NCBI RefSeq assembly: GCF_000011245.1
Contig: NC_004193.1
Span: forward strand, 3,326,501-3,390,500
Direction of reading: 5' to 3'
From: Oceanobacillus iheyensis HTE831
GTDB lineage: Bacteria; Bacillota; Bacilli; Bacillales; Amphibacillaceae
Length of the DNA stretch: 64,000 nucleotides
In this document: positions 17,632-26,062 of the stretch, in pieces
Layout of the letters: the number at the start of each line of letters is the position of its first letter
How positions within the stretch are numbered: the first letter of the stretch is position 1
Program-made: the position numbers and the translations under genes
The notes under the pieces: model-generated
Told to the model about the DNA's origin: nothing
Seen by the model: the letters and a program-made list of their open reading frames with translations, nothing else
Databases searched by the model: none

Positions 17632-19548
17632 CTAGTAAATTGGTAAGACATGAAAAAATACATTAGGAGATGCCATACGGTAATAGTAACTACCCCACCC
17701 AAGGCCTGTGGATTGTTCAAATCTTTTAGAATAAGAAAGTCTCTCTTGTTCTAGCTCCTCAATTTCTTCCAGTTCCCCCTCTACAAAACGTTCAATACGA
17801 TCTTTTGCAGTTTCTAGACGGTTAAATAAACCTCCATAACGTATATCAATTACTTCCCAACCAAATGGTTTATTCATCGTTAGCCATTGCTTCCGATGGG
17901 CAGCTCGAAGTTCACGAACATCATCCAATAAAGGCACGATCTTTGTATCTACTAAATACGTTAATTCGGACAACTGCTTCTTATCATAGGCTCGTTTTAA
18001 TTTCACTCCGAGAGATGCTTTATTTGCTAATACATTGCATAACTTTTTAGGCACATCATAATGAATCCTAGCATTTTCGTACGCTTCCTTCTGTTTCAAT
18101 TCAATCTTCGTAGAAAGGTCTTCATAGTATTCATCTAAATCCAGCCCTTCTATATGTTTATCAAAAACACCTAATAATGGATCTTGCCATAAAAGGAACT
18201 TAGAAGGATTCGTCTGTTGAAGATTTCCTTCCGCTACACCAGGTGGTTGATCCAACTGATTCAATAATAATAAGGCATCTACATCTATACCGGTGATAAA
18301 TGTCGCCCTCTGTTTGACTTCTACTTCATCTACTTGCTCGTTATATGCATGGTCTGCGTAATACTGTATTCCATAAAGAGAGGTGTACACATTGTTTTCA
18401 TATCCATCATCCCCCCACAGTGTCACAAACACATCACGAATTCCGTTATTCTTACAGGCTTGAAGTGCTTGTTCACTCGCGCTTAAAGAAAGATGATAGT
18501 TTGGTGCAAATGTATTCCACACCCACATGCCTCCTGCAAATGCTGGCGTCCTGCCAAATCGCTTTAATTGCCCTATCATATTGTCATAGTGATCATAATC
18601 CGTCTGATTATACTGCCAATACATAAATTGAACATTTTCTGGTAATTGTTGAATAATATATTCTGGAAGATTCGTAGATTTATCGTACTGATCTCCGGTT
18701 TCTGATGCTAACTTTAAAAACATATCACTCCACATCATCGCTTCTAAATCATATTTATCAGTGATTTCTAATACGTTTGTTAAATGCTTCGACATCATTT
18801 CGAATCGGGATTGATAACCATGAATATTTAAGTATCTTCCCCTACCTACTTCTTCTGCTTCATCCATACCTATGTGGATACGTTTACTGCGGAATGGTTT
18901 TGTAACCGAATGGATCATTCTATCTAGTAAATCGTACGTATCCTCGCTATCTAGTAATAATGCCCCTCTCGTATCCTTGTACTTATAAGCTGCATCCCAT
19001 TTTAAGAATTCCTCTAAATGAGCCAGCGTCTGGATACAAGGTATCAGCTCTATCCCAAATAAAGCAGCATATTCATCCAATTCACGTAGTTCAGCTTCTG
19101 AGTAGCGTCCGCGCATGTAGCCAAAATAAGGTTCATCGCTCACTTCATAGGTATCTTCCATATAAAGCATAACGCTATTATGCCCCATCATAGCTAACTT
19201 TCGGATGAAGTCTTTTAGTGTTGTTAATTTCATGGTCATATTCCGTGAAAGGTCGAACATCGGTCCAATAGTAGAAAAATGCATTTTTTCGTTTGTTTCT
19301 AGAGGAGTATCTTCTTGTTGTAGGTGTTGAAGTAGCATACTAAAAGCGCGAAAGAAATGATTAGGTTGGGCGTAAGTAATCGTCCCTTTACCTTGTTTAT
19401 AAGAAATTGCTAAGCCATTGACTGCTTCTTCCTGCACACATGTAATGGTAATCTCTGCCCGCTCATCTAACGAAAAAGCATAACTTGCTTGTAACTCGCT
19501 TAACCCTTTCATGATTGCAGCACTGTCACCTGTTATAGTTAGATTCAT
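17632..19548 (-). CDS. GH20 beta-N-acetylhexosaminidase, cytoplasmic
   Basis: The 638-aa glycoside hydrolase family 20 protein has an N-terminal GH20b-like domain (about 1-90), a TIM barrel beginning near residue 92, and the catalytic pair Asp229-Glu230 in RIHIGMDEAEEVG. The acetamido of the substrate acts as nucleophile in this family, so the substrate must carry an N-acetyl group. There is no signal peptide, which places the enzyme in the cytoplasm after the importer. A helical C-terminal part (about 470-620) is rich in charged residues. The ATG at 19548 follows GGGAGG. It is the first gene of the minus-strand sugar locus. Confidence 0.88.
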   Translation of the reverse strand: MNLTITGDSAAIMKGLSELQASYAFSLDERAEITITCVQEEAVNGLAISYKQGKGTITYAQPNHFFRAFSMLLQHLQQEDTPLETNEKMHFSTIGPMFDLSRNMTMKLTTLKDFIRKLAMMGHNSVMLYMEDTYEVSDEPYFGYMRGRYSEAELRELDEYAALFGIELIPCIQTLAHLEEFLKWDAAYKYKDTRGALLLDSEDTYDLLDRMIHSVTKPFRSKRIHIGMDEAEEVGRGRYLNIHGYQSRFEMMSKHLTNVLEITDKYDLEAMMWSDMFLKLASETGDQYDKSTNLPEYIIQQLPENVQFMYWQYNQTDYDHYDNMIGQLKRFGRTPAFAGGMWVWNTFAPNYHLSLSASEQALQACKNNGIRDVFVTLWGDDGYENNVYTSLYGIQYYADHAYNEQVDEVEVKQRATFITGIDVDALLLLNQLDQPPGVAEGNLQQTNPSKFLLWQDPLLGVFDKHIEGLDLDEYYEDLSTKIELKQKEAYENARIHYDVPKKLCNVLANKASLGVKLKRAYDKKQLSELTYLVDTKIVPLLDDVRELRAAHRKQWLTMNKPFGWEVIDIRYGGLFNRLETAKDRIERFVEGELEEIEELEQERLSYSKRFEQSTGLGWGSYYYRMASPNVFFHVLPIY

Positions 19549-19689
19549 ATTCTATTACCTCCCTTTCTGTTCAATTATTTCATGAAACCTCCTAACCTAT
19601 TTTTTATCAATCAAAATTTATTATTTCAAATTTTCAACATTTTCACAATAGATTTTTTGACATCAAGGTTATGGATGCATACCCTGGGG

Positions 19690-19747
19690 ATTAAAAAAAC
19701 TGTCCATAGCCTTCTCGTGAATCGTGATGAAGACTTCTGGACAGTAT
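19690..19747 (-). terminator. Terminator of the rib operon
   Basis: ACTGTCCA (19699-19706) pairs with TGGACAGT (19738-19745). On the minus strand the stem is followed by seven T residues, a good intrinsic terminator placed just after ribH and before the GH20 gene. Confidence 0.8.
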
Positions 19748-19754
19748 GTTTAAA

Positions 19755-20240
19755 TTAGTTCATTCCAACACTCTCTACATGAAATTGTTCGTTTAATGAT
19801 ATCATTTCAAGTAATCCGAGTGCTGTTTCCGCACCTTTATTTCCAGCTTTCGTACCGGCTCTTTCTACAGCTTGCTCAATCGATTCCGTTGTTAGCACAC
19901 CAAACAATACAGGTATGTTACTATTCATCCCTACTTGAGCTACTCCCTTAGAGACTTCATTACAAACATAATCATAATGTGTCGTTGCTCCGCGAATCAC
20001 TGTTCCTAACGTTATTACTCCGTCGTATTTTTGAGAATGGACTGCGCGCTTGGTGATATAAGGAATCTCAAAAGCACCTGGAACCCAAATCACATCAATA
20101 TTTTCCCTAGCTACGCCGTGACGAATAAGCATATCTTCTGCCCCAGATAATAGTTTCGAAGTAATAAATTCATTAAATCTACTTGTTACAATCGCTATCT
20201 TCTTGCCCTGTCCATTATAGTTGCCTTCATAAATTGTCAT
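19755..20240 (-). CDS. ribH: 6,7-dimethyl-8-ribityllumazine synthase
   Basis: The 161-aa protein has the normal length for lumazine synthase. Family motifs are ATSRF-type SRFNE near the N-terminus, the VPGAFEIP loop (residues about 53-60) and the active-site [18 protein letters not shown] segment with the catalytic His. It condenses 5-amino-6-ribitylaminouracil with 3,4-dihydroxy-2-butanone-4-phosphate; family members form icosahedral or pentameric shells. It is the last gene of the riboswitch-controlled rib operon, followed by a strong terminator. Confidence 0.95.
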
Positions 20241-20260
20241 ATGATCAAACTCCTTTAAGA

Positions 20261-20884
20261 TTAATTTTCGATAGCTATTTCTTTTTCTCGATATTGAACG
20301 AGATCTTCTACTGTAATCAAGGTCAAATCCCAGTCTTTTGCAAGTGTTTCAAGCGCAGGATATCTTGCCATCGTCCCATCATCATTTAAAATTTCACAAA
20401 TATATGCCGAAGGAATCGAATTGGATAGTCTAGCCAAATCAACAGCTGCTTCTGTGTGACCTCTACGTTCCAATACACCTGCATTTTTCGCGATTAGCGG
20501 AAACATATGACCCGGACGCTTGAAATCTGCCGCTTTTGATAATGGTTCAGCTAAAGCTCGTATCGTATCTGCACGATCAGCGGTAGATATCCCTGTAGAA
20601 TTGGTATAATAATCAACACTAACCGTAAATTGAGTTCCATACGTATCCGTGTTGTTTGTAGCCATTGCATGTAAATCTAATTCCAGCGCTCGTTCTTCTG
20701 TGATAGGAACACAGATTAATCCTCGTCCGTATTTCGTCATAAAATTAACTTTTTCAGGCGTTACAAATTCGCTTAGCCCAACAAGATCTCCTTCTGCTTC
20801 TCGGTCCGCATCATCCGCAACAATAATCAACTTTCCGTTTCGTAAATCTTCGATCGCTTGCTCTATCTTGCTTAGCTCGTTCAT
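20261..20884 (-). CDS. ribB: 3,4-dihydroxy-2-butanone 4-phosphate synthase (stand-alone RibB)
   Basis: The 207-aa protein contains the DHBP synthase motifs [11 protein letters not shown] near residues 24-34, the [14 protein letters not shown] strand and the [10 protein letters not shown] segment with [11 protein letters not shown] following. It produces the four-carbon unit for lumazine synthase. In Bacillus subtilis this activity is fused to GTP cyclohydrolase II (about 400 aa). Here the protein ends where the fusion partner would begin, so it is a true stand-alone RibB. It lies 11 bp after ribE. Confidence 0.93.
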
Positions 20885-20895
20885 ATTTACCCTCC

Positions 20896-21522
20896 TTAAA
20901 ATCCATTCTCTTGTAAAAAGGACTGTGATAAGGTTTGCTTATTTGCTTGAAGAATATATTTAGCAAGCATATCTGTCTCCATATTTACATAATCACCCAC
21001 TCGACGTTGGGATAAAATCGACGCTTGTTGTGAATGAGGAATCAAACTAATCGTAAATGCATGACTGGATTTTTCTACAACCGTTAAACTCGTACCATCC
21101 AAGGTAATCGAACCTTTTGCAATTACTTCTTGCGCATATGGTTTCGGTAAAGTAAAACTCATGTAATATGCATTTTGGTCCTTCCATGTACGTTTCACGG
21201 TAACGGTAGAATCCACGTGCCCCGCAACGACATGTCCTTCAAACCGATCTGTTGCACGCATCGCCCTTTCCAAATTAACGGATGAACCAATACGCACATA
21301 TTGAAGATTGGTCGATCGAAATGTTTCTGGCATAACATCAGCCGTAAATGTATCCTCGCCTACTTTTGTGGCAGTCAGACACACACCATTAACAGCCATA
21401 CTGTCGCCAACGTTGTAATGCAGCAATTGAGCTTCCGTTGTATGAATGACAAGTTGAATTGTTTCGCGTCGTTTCTCTACATTCGTTACTTGCCCAATTG
21501 TTTGAACAACTCCAGTAAACAA
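20896..21522 (-). CDS. ribE: Riboflavin synthase alpha subunit
   Basis: The start is taken as the TTG at 21522 (reading LFTGVVQ, the family's usual MFTGVVQ), which has AAAGGAGC upstream. The longer frame to 21681 would run into the riboswitch hairpin. The 208-aa protein has the two tandem lumazine-binding barrels of RibE, with the repeated motifs VNGVCLT (first half) and LDGTSLTV (second half). It catalyses dismutation of two lumazines to riboflavin. It is the first gene after the FMN riboswitch; no ribD precedes it, which is unusual for a Bacillus-type rib operon. Confidence 0.93.
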   Translation of the reverse strand: MFTGVVQTIGQVTNVEKRRETIQLVIHTTEAQLLHYNVGDSMAVNGVCLTATKVGEDTFTADVMPETFRSTNLQYVRIGSSVNLERAMRATDRFEGHVVAGHVDSTVTVKRTWKDQNAYYMSFTLPKPYAQEVIAKGSITLDGTSLTVVEKSSHAFTISLIPHSQQASILSQRRVGDYVNMETDMLAKYILQANKQTLSQSFLQENGF

Positions 21523-21672
21523 ATCATCAGCTCCTTTTATGAAATTTAATATCAGAAATGAATGTGATCTTTTAAAAAGGGGATTATAGTGATCTAGAGA
21601 GTAAGCAACTTCTAAATTCGTATTTGCAGAAGTAAGTGAGGACAAGTGAATAACATTCACTCCATATAAATA

Positions 21673-21698
21673 GCCCCGCAATATATAGATTGCGGGGC
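21673..21698 (-). terminator. Riboswitch expression-platform terminator
   Basis: GCCCCGCAAT and ATTGCGGGGC form a perfect 10-bp GC-rich stem with a 6-base loop, followed on the minus strand by TATTTATATGG. It lies between the FMN aptamer and ribE and is the likely FMN-dependent terminator. The T-tract is weak. Confidence 0.65.
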
Positions 21699-21803
21699 GT
21701 AGCTAACTCTAATAAACGATATGTGTAAAAATACGTAAATGTAAGACAGCTAGAAAAAACATCGTTTTCTCCACATCAAATAGATATACGTATCCATACA
21801 GCT

Positions 21804-21936
21804 ATTCTTCTCCCATCCAGACTATTACTGTCGGCTCTAGATTCTCACTAGATCCACCGCATAAAAGCGGGTCACGGACTTCAAGTTCTGATGACTTGTC
21901 ACCGCCGGTCGGGAATTACACCCTGCCCCGAAGAAT
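21804..21936 (-). ncRNA. FMN riboswitch (RFN element)
   Basis: On the minus strand the segment opens with CTTCGGGGCAGGGTG and contains the conserved CCGACCGGCGGT, GTCCGTGACCCG and GAGCCGACAGT blocks. It closes with TGGATGGGAGAAG, the full set of RFN signatures in the right order. It precedes ribE by about 280 nt with a terminator hairpin between them. High FMN should therefore reduce ribE-ribB-ribH expression. The variable P4 region contains GCTTTTATGC. Confidence 0.95.
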
Positions 21937-21993
21937 ACACTATTCAATTCTACATAAAAGTTTAGAACTTTCGATGTATAATGTCAAATGAAA

Positions 21994-22371
21994 TTAATTA
22001 AGTACGTAGCTCGCCAATACAGTTTGAACTTCATAGATATTTAAGCTTTTGTTAAACTGCTTTTGGAAAGGCACAGAATTACCAGATATCCAGATTTTTA
22101 GTTCCGCATCTAAATCAAAACTTCCCGCTGTTTCAATACTAAAGTGAACGATATTTTTGTAAGGTATCGAATGAATTTCCATCTTTTTACCTGTTACACC
22201 TTGTTTATCTACTAGAATTAATCGCTTATTCGTAAAGATAAATAAATCGCGAATAAGTTTATACGTTCTCTCAATATTTTCTGATTCCGCTAAAACTTGC
22301 TGAAATTCTTCTTCAATCTTCCCGTTATCTACTTCGGATGCATTTCCCATAATACCATCAAAAAGACCCAT
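21994..22371 (-). CDS. Small PH-domain protein (bPH_1/DUF1696 type)
   Basis: The 125-aa protein begins MGLFDGIMGNASEVD and continues with a single bPH fold containing DLFIFTNKRLILVDKQGVTG and IPYKNIVHFSIETAG, the standard features of the YozO/YvbH-like family. No signal peptide or membrane helix is visible, so it should be cytoplasmic. Related proteins form ring-like oligomers of unknown function. It stands alone with GGAGGAATTTAC before its ATG. No functional link to rib genes is evident. Confidence 0.8.
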   Translation of the reverse strand: MGLFDGIMGNASEVDNGKIEEEFQQVLAESENIERTYKLIRDLFIFTNKRLILVDKQGVTGKKMEIHSIPYKNIVHFSIETAGSFDLDAELKIWISGNSVPFQKQFNKSLNIYEVQTVLASYVLN

Positions 22372-22578
22372 GTAAATTCCTCCTAAATATTATTTATATA
22401 GGCAATTATACACTAAATTATAGTACATATAAAATATTTAAAATATTATATTTTTTATATAATATCCTGTTGCGTTATTTGATTTCCATTGCAGACGGAT
22501 GCTTCTTAGCAGGCACAGCTTCAACTAATTAAGAAGATAAGGGCCCTCATTCGTGATACTTTCTTTCCTTTCCTAAAC

Positions 22579-22623
22579 AAAAAAGCTTTTATTGTGATTT
22601 TTTCTCACAATAAAAGCTTTTTT
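22579..22623. terminator. Strong bidirectional terminator after maeN
   Basis: A 19-bp perfect stem AAAAAAGCTTTTATTGTGA/TCACAATAAAAGCTTTTTT has a 7-base loop and T-runs on both strands. It ends the malic enzyme/maeN transcript. Confidence 0.88.
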
Positions 22624-22634
22624 AGTAATGCTGT

Positions 22635-23951
22635 CTATAAGAACATTTGTATGATTAAGCCAGTAATGAGCAGTATAATTGCCCCACCTAAGCGAGAGGA
22701 GATTTGAGCGAATGGCATTAATTCCATACGTTTGGAAGCTGATAATACTGCTACATCTCCCGTACCTCCCATGTTGGCCATACACAATCCACCTGTAATA
22801 GCTGCCTCAATTGGATAGAATCCTACGAGTTTACCGAGTAATCCTGCACCTAGGATTGCTCCTAATACCACCGCAAAGACAGTTAGAATATATTGAAGCG
22901 TTAATGCTTCGATTACTGTATTTAAATCAGTATACGCAACCCCGATTCCGAATAGAAGTGCTAATGTCCAGTTACTAGCTACGAACTGATACCACTGACT
23001 TGCTCCGTCTAAAACGGTTTGTGGTAAGATATTCGCAATTTTAGTTAAGGCTACTAAGATAATCATAATAGCATACGCATGAATGGGTAAGAAATCACCT
23101 AACACAGAACCGATCGTAAAGAAGGCAATTGCTGCAAGCAACCCTGCTCCCATTAATTTAATATCATATTTTTGTTCCTTCGTATCCTGAGTTACGCCTT
23201 CAATAATTTGTCCGTTCCCTGTTAAAGAAGGATATTTTTTCCCGATTAAATTTAGTATACTCGCTAAAACAATCGCAAAGACATTTCCTAATGCTAGCGC
23301 AGGTACTAACATGGAAATATAATAACTTGGACTATTACCTAATAGCTCTGAATAAATTTGACTCATCGGAACAGCACCTGCTCCCATGCCTCCACCCATA
23401 ATAGGCAATGTTAAGACAAGAATTGCATCTTGGACCGTAAATCCTACAATGCTACCAATGATTGATGCTAAAATAACCGCACCGACGATTGCTCCGACGA
23501 TGGGAACAAAGAAACGGATACCTACTTTTACTAATAGCTTGGAGCTCATTCCTAAAATACTTCCAGTAATAAGTGCTGCAATATAAAAATCAAGAAAACC
23601 GCCTGTTGTCATAAAGTCGGTAACACCCGTTACCACATACTCTGGCAATATACCGCTATACACCATAAATGCGGAACCAAATATCGCCACAATTGCTCCT
23701 CCGCCTAGAAAAGTACGTACAATAGGTGTTCTATCTCCTACGAAACCTAGTAGTTCACCGATAACAATCATAACAAGTAAACTACCAATCATACCTGCTG
23801 GAAGACTACCAGAATAGATAGCAATAATCGTTATTGCTGAAAATAGTAGAAACCATAAAACCGGCATTCCAAATATTTTCACTCCGGACTGTGGAAGGGA
23901 AACTGTATTATCTTTTGTTGTATTCGTTTTCATTTCTGTAGATTCTTTCAT
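22635..23951 (-). CDS. maeN: 2-hydroxycarboxylate transporter, probable Na+/malate symporter
   Basis: The ATG at 23951 is chosen because AAAGGTG lies 6 bases upstream; the protein is then 438 aa. It has about eleven membrane helices and the two GGG-type re-entrant loops of the 2HCT family (IMGGGMGAGAVPMSQ in the first half, GGLCMANMGGTGDVAVLSAS near the C-terminus). Family members (MaeN, CimH, CitS) move malate, citrate or citromalate with Na+ or H+. The malic enzyme gene lies 79 bp upstream in the same direction, and a MalKR-type two-component system follows the same orientation, so malate is the likely substrate. Confidence 0.85.
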   Translation of the reverse strand: MKESTEMKTNTTKDNTVSLPQSGVKIFGMPVLWFLLFSAITIIAIYSGSLPAGMIGSLLVMIVIGELLGFVGDRTPIVRTFLGGGAIVAIFGSAFMVYSGILPEYVVTGVTDFMTTGGFLDFYIAALITGSILGMSSKLLVKVGIRFFVPIVGAIVGAVILASIIGSIVGFTVQDAILVLTLPIMGGGMGAGAVPMSQIYSELLGNSPSYYISMLVPALALGNVFAIVLASILNLIGKKYPSLTGNGQIIEGVTQDTKEQKYDIKLMGAGLLAAIAFFTIGSVLGDFLPIHAYAIMIILVALTKIANILPQTVLDGASQWYQFVASNWTLALLFGIGVAYTDLNTVIEALTLQYILTVFAVVLGAILGAGLLGKLVGFYPIEAAITGGLCMANMGGTGDVAVLSASKRMELMPFAQISSRLGGAIILLITGLIIQMFL

Positions 23952-23983
23952 TTTGTTCACCTTTCTCTTTCGGTTTTATTTTT

Positions 23984-24019
23984 GAAGAGCCTTCCTCAAA
24001 ATTAGAAGGAAGGCTCTTC
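23984..24019. other. Inverted repeat between malic enzyme and maeN
   Basis: A 13-bp perfect inverted repeat GAAGAGCCTTCCT/AGGAAGGCTCTTC has a 10-base loop. No T-run follows on the minus strand, so it is more likely an mRNA processing or stability element that sets the ratio of the two proteins. Confidence 0.5.
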
Positions 24020-24030
24020 CCCCTCTTACA

Positions 24031-25221
24031 TTAACTTACAGAGCTTGTTTCCTTTTTCTGTTGGATAGCACTCGACATAACAGCTTGTGCAACACGTTCA
24101 CCTGCTCGCTCATCCAAGGCATTTGGGATAACTTTATCTTTAGAAATCTCTTCATCTGATAATACATCTGCAATCCCATAAGCTGCAGCTACCTTCATTT
24201 CGGTTGTAATATCCCTTGCTCCCGCATCAATTGCTCCTCGGAATATCCCTGGAAATGCAAGTAAGTTATTGACCTGATTCGGATAATCCGAACGGCCCGT
24301 TGCTACTACTGCTGCACCAGCTTCCAATGCCTCTTCTGGGTAGATTTCTGGAATTGGATTCGCTAGCGCAAAAATAATTGGATCCTTCGCCATTGTTTGA
24401 ATATGTTCTTTCTTTAATGCTCCAGGACCAGATACACCGATAAATACATCTGCTTCTGTAATCGCATCTTTCAACGTGCCACGAACATTATCTTTATTTG
24501 TTACTTCTGCCATTTCTACCTGCATTGGATTTAACCAATCTTCGCCTTTTGCTACCACGCCTTCTAAGCTTACTAACGTAATATTAGTTAATCCCGCATG
24601 ATAGAGTAGCTTCGCTATTGCAATTCCTGCTGCACCAGCACCATTAATGACAATTTTAATAGGGCGATTCTGTTTGTTTACCACTTTTAAAGCATTCGTT
24701 AATGCTGCTAGTACAACAATTGCAGTTCCATGCTGGTCATCATGGAATACGGGAATATCTAATTCCTCTTTCAGACGTTTTTCGATTTCAAAACAACGAG
24801 GAGCTGCAATATCTTCAAGATTAATCCCTGCAAACGTTGGTCCCATTGCTTTTACAATATTTACAATTTCATCTACATCCGTCGTATCTAAACAAATAGG
24901 AAATCCATCAATATTAGCGAATTTCTTAAACAATAGTGCTTTTCCTTCCATTACAGGCATTGCTGCTTTTGGTCCAATATTTCCCAGACCAAGTACTGCT
25001 GTACCGTCTGTTACAATCCCTACCATATTCCCACGAGATGTAAGTGTATTGATTTTGTTCGGGTCATCGGCAATTTGTTTACATACATCCGCTACTCCAG
25101 GTGTATACACAAGACTTAAATCGTCTTCCGTATTGATTTCCATTTTCCCTGTGATTTCTAACTTTCCTTTATGCTTATAATGAAGTTCAATTGCTTCATC
25201 TTTTAAATTTTTATATACCAC
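24031..25221 (-). CDS. NAD(P)-dependent malic enzyme
   Basis: A GTG at 25221 with GGTGGGGG upstream gives 396 aa and aligns the N-terminus with other Bacillus malic enzymes (LKDEAIELHYKHKGKLE). Upstream codons to 25284 look like untranslated sequence. Motifs are LVYTPGVADVCKQI, VTDGTAVLGLGNIGP, the Lys-bearing MPVMEGKALLF, DIPVFHDDQHGTA for metal binding, and the NAD fold INGAGAAGIAIAKLL. The enzyme decarboxylates malate to pyruvate. Co-transcription with maeN makes it part of malate utilisation. Confidence 0.9.
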   Translation of the reverse strand: MVYKNLKDEAIELHYKHKGKLEITGKMEINTEDDLSLVYTPGVADVCKQIADDPNKINTLTSRGNMVGIVTDGTAVLGLGNIGPKAAMPVMEGKALLFKKFANIDGFPICLDTTDVDEIVNIVKAMGPTFAGINLEDIAAPRCFEIEKRLKEELDIPVFHDDQHGTAIVVLAALTNALKVVNKQNRPIKIVINGAGAAGIAIAKLLYHAGLTNITLVSLEGVVAKGEDWLNPMQVEMAEVTNKDNVRGTLKDAITEADVFIGVSGPGALKKEHIQTMAKDPIIFALANPIPEIYPEEALEAGAAVVATGRSDYPNQVNNLLAFPGIFRGAIDAGARDITTEMKVAAAYGIADVLSDEEISKDKVIPNALDERAGERVAQAVMSSAIQQKKETSSVS

Positions 25222-25266
25222 AATAATTACCCCCACCGTAATCGCTTTCAATTCGATTTCTTTTTT

Positions 25267-25324
25267 ATTATAAATAGTTGACAAAAAATTGAACGGTTTT
25301 GAAACTATTAAAAGAGTTTTGAAA
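25267..25324 (-). promoter_or_regulatory. Promoter region with MalR-like direct repeats
   Basis: Upstream of the malic enzyme gene the minus strand contains TATAAT (25272 to 25267) and two exact copies of TTTCAAAAC (25304-25296 and 25324-25316) 20 bp apart. Two-helical-turn direct repeats upstream of a promoter suit a CitB-type response regulator such as the MalR homologue encoded next door. The -35 is not convincing, consistent with activator dependence. Confidence 0.45.
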
Positions 25325-25332
25325 TTAAAAAA

Positions 25333-25357
25333 AGCAGCTAATTATGTATTAGCTGCT
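25333..25357 (-). terminator. Terminator of the malKR operon
   Basis: AGCAGCTAAT pairs with ATTAGCTGCT over 10 bp with a 5-base loop, followed on the minus strand by TTTTTTT-rich sequence. It overlaps the response-regulator stop codon. Confidence 0.75.
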
Positions 25358-26062
25358 GATATACGGGTATAAGTGATGATCATTTTCTCTTTTGTATTGG
25401 TACGAATAGACAGGTCGCCCTATTCCATACGTCATCTTCTCTTCGACCCAATCAATATCTACTAAAAACTTTAAATATTTACGGATAGAAACACGAGAAA
25501 TATTGGTTTGCTCTGCTAATTCATCTGTGGAGAAAAATACGCCGTGCTGACGTCTGATTTCAGATACAATCACTTGTAACGTTGACTCTGTCAGACCTTT
25601 TGGCAATATTTTTTCTGGTTCACCAGCTTCTTCTTCCGCATGCATAAACTTGTCCAATTCCTTTTGCGTCATTACCTCTTTATCCAATAATAATTCATGT
25701 TTTTCTTTATAAGCAAGTAGGGATTGTTCTAATCGCTCAAATTCAAATGGTTTAATCAAATAATCTACAGCACCAAATCGCAGGGCTTGCTGTATTCGTT
25801 CTTTGTCTGATGCGGCCGTTATTAATATTACATCGACCTCTATGCCCACACTTCGAATATGAGATAGGAGCGCTAATCCATTTTCATCTGGCATATATAC
25901 ATCAAGCAATAATAACTCAACCGTTTGCTGTTCCATGGTTGCCTTCGCTTCCGCTGTGTTGGTTGCGATCGCTGTTACTTCGAATCCATCGATAAGCTGT
26001 ATATATCTTTTATTAAATTCCGCTACCATTGGATCATCTTCTACAATTAGTACCCGAATCAT
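25349..26062 (-). CDS. malR: CitB/MalR-type response regulator
   Basis: The 237-aa protein has a receiver domain (acidic Asp9/Asp10, phospho-acceptor Asp54 in LLLLDVYMPDENG, Lys near 105) and a C-terminal HTH of the CitB/DcuR class (STDELAEQTNISRVSIRKYLKFL). Its ATG overlaps the kinase stop by 4 bp. Members of this class activate genes for uptake of C4-dicarboxylates or citrate. The neighbouring malic enzyme and maeN genes, with direct repeats in their promoter region, are the probable targets. Confidence 0.86.
   Translation of the reverse strand: MIRVLIVEDDPMVAEFNKRYIQLIDGFEVTAIATNTAEAKATMEQQTVELLLLDVYMPDENGLALLSHIRSVGIEVDVILITAASDKERIQQALRFGAVDYLIKPFEFERLEQSLLAYKEKHELLLDKEVMTQKELDKFMHAEEEAGEPEKILPKGLTESTLQVIVSEIRRQHGVFFSTDELAEQTNISRVSIRKYLKFLVDIDWVEEKMTYGIGRPVYSYQYKRENDHHLYPYISS

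Noticed and set aside
17613..17720. N-terminal extension of the lactonase
   Set aside because: It overlaps the GH20 3' end and encodes no lactonase sequence; GGAGGGGAG precedes the ATG at 17612.
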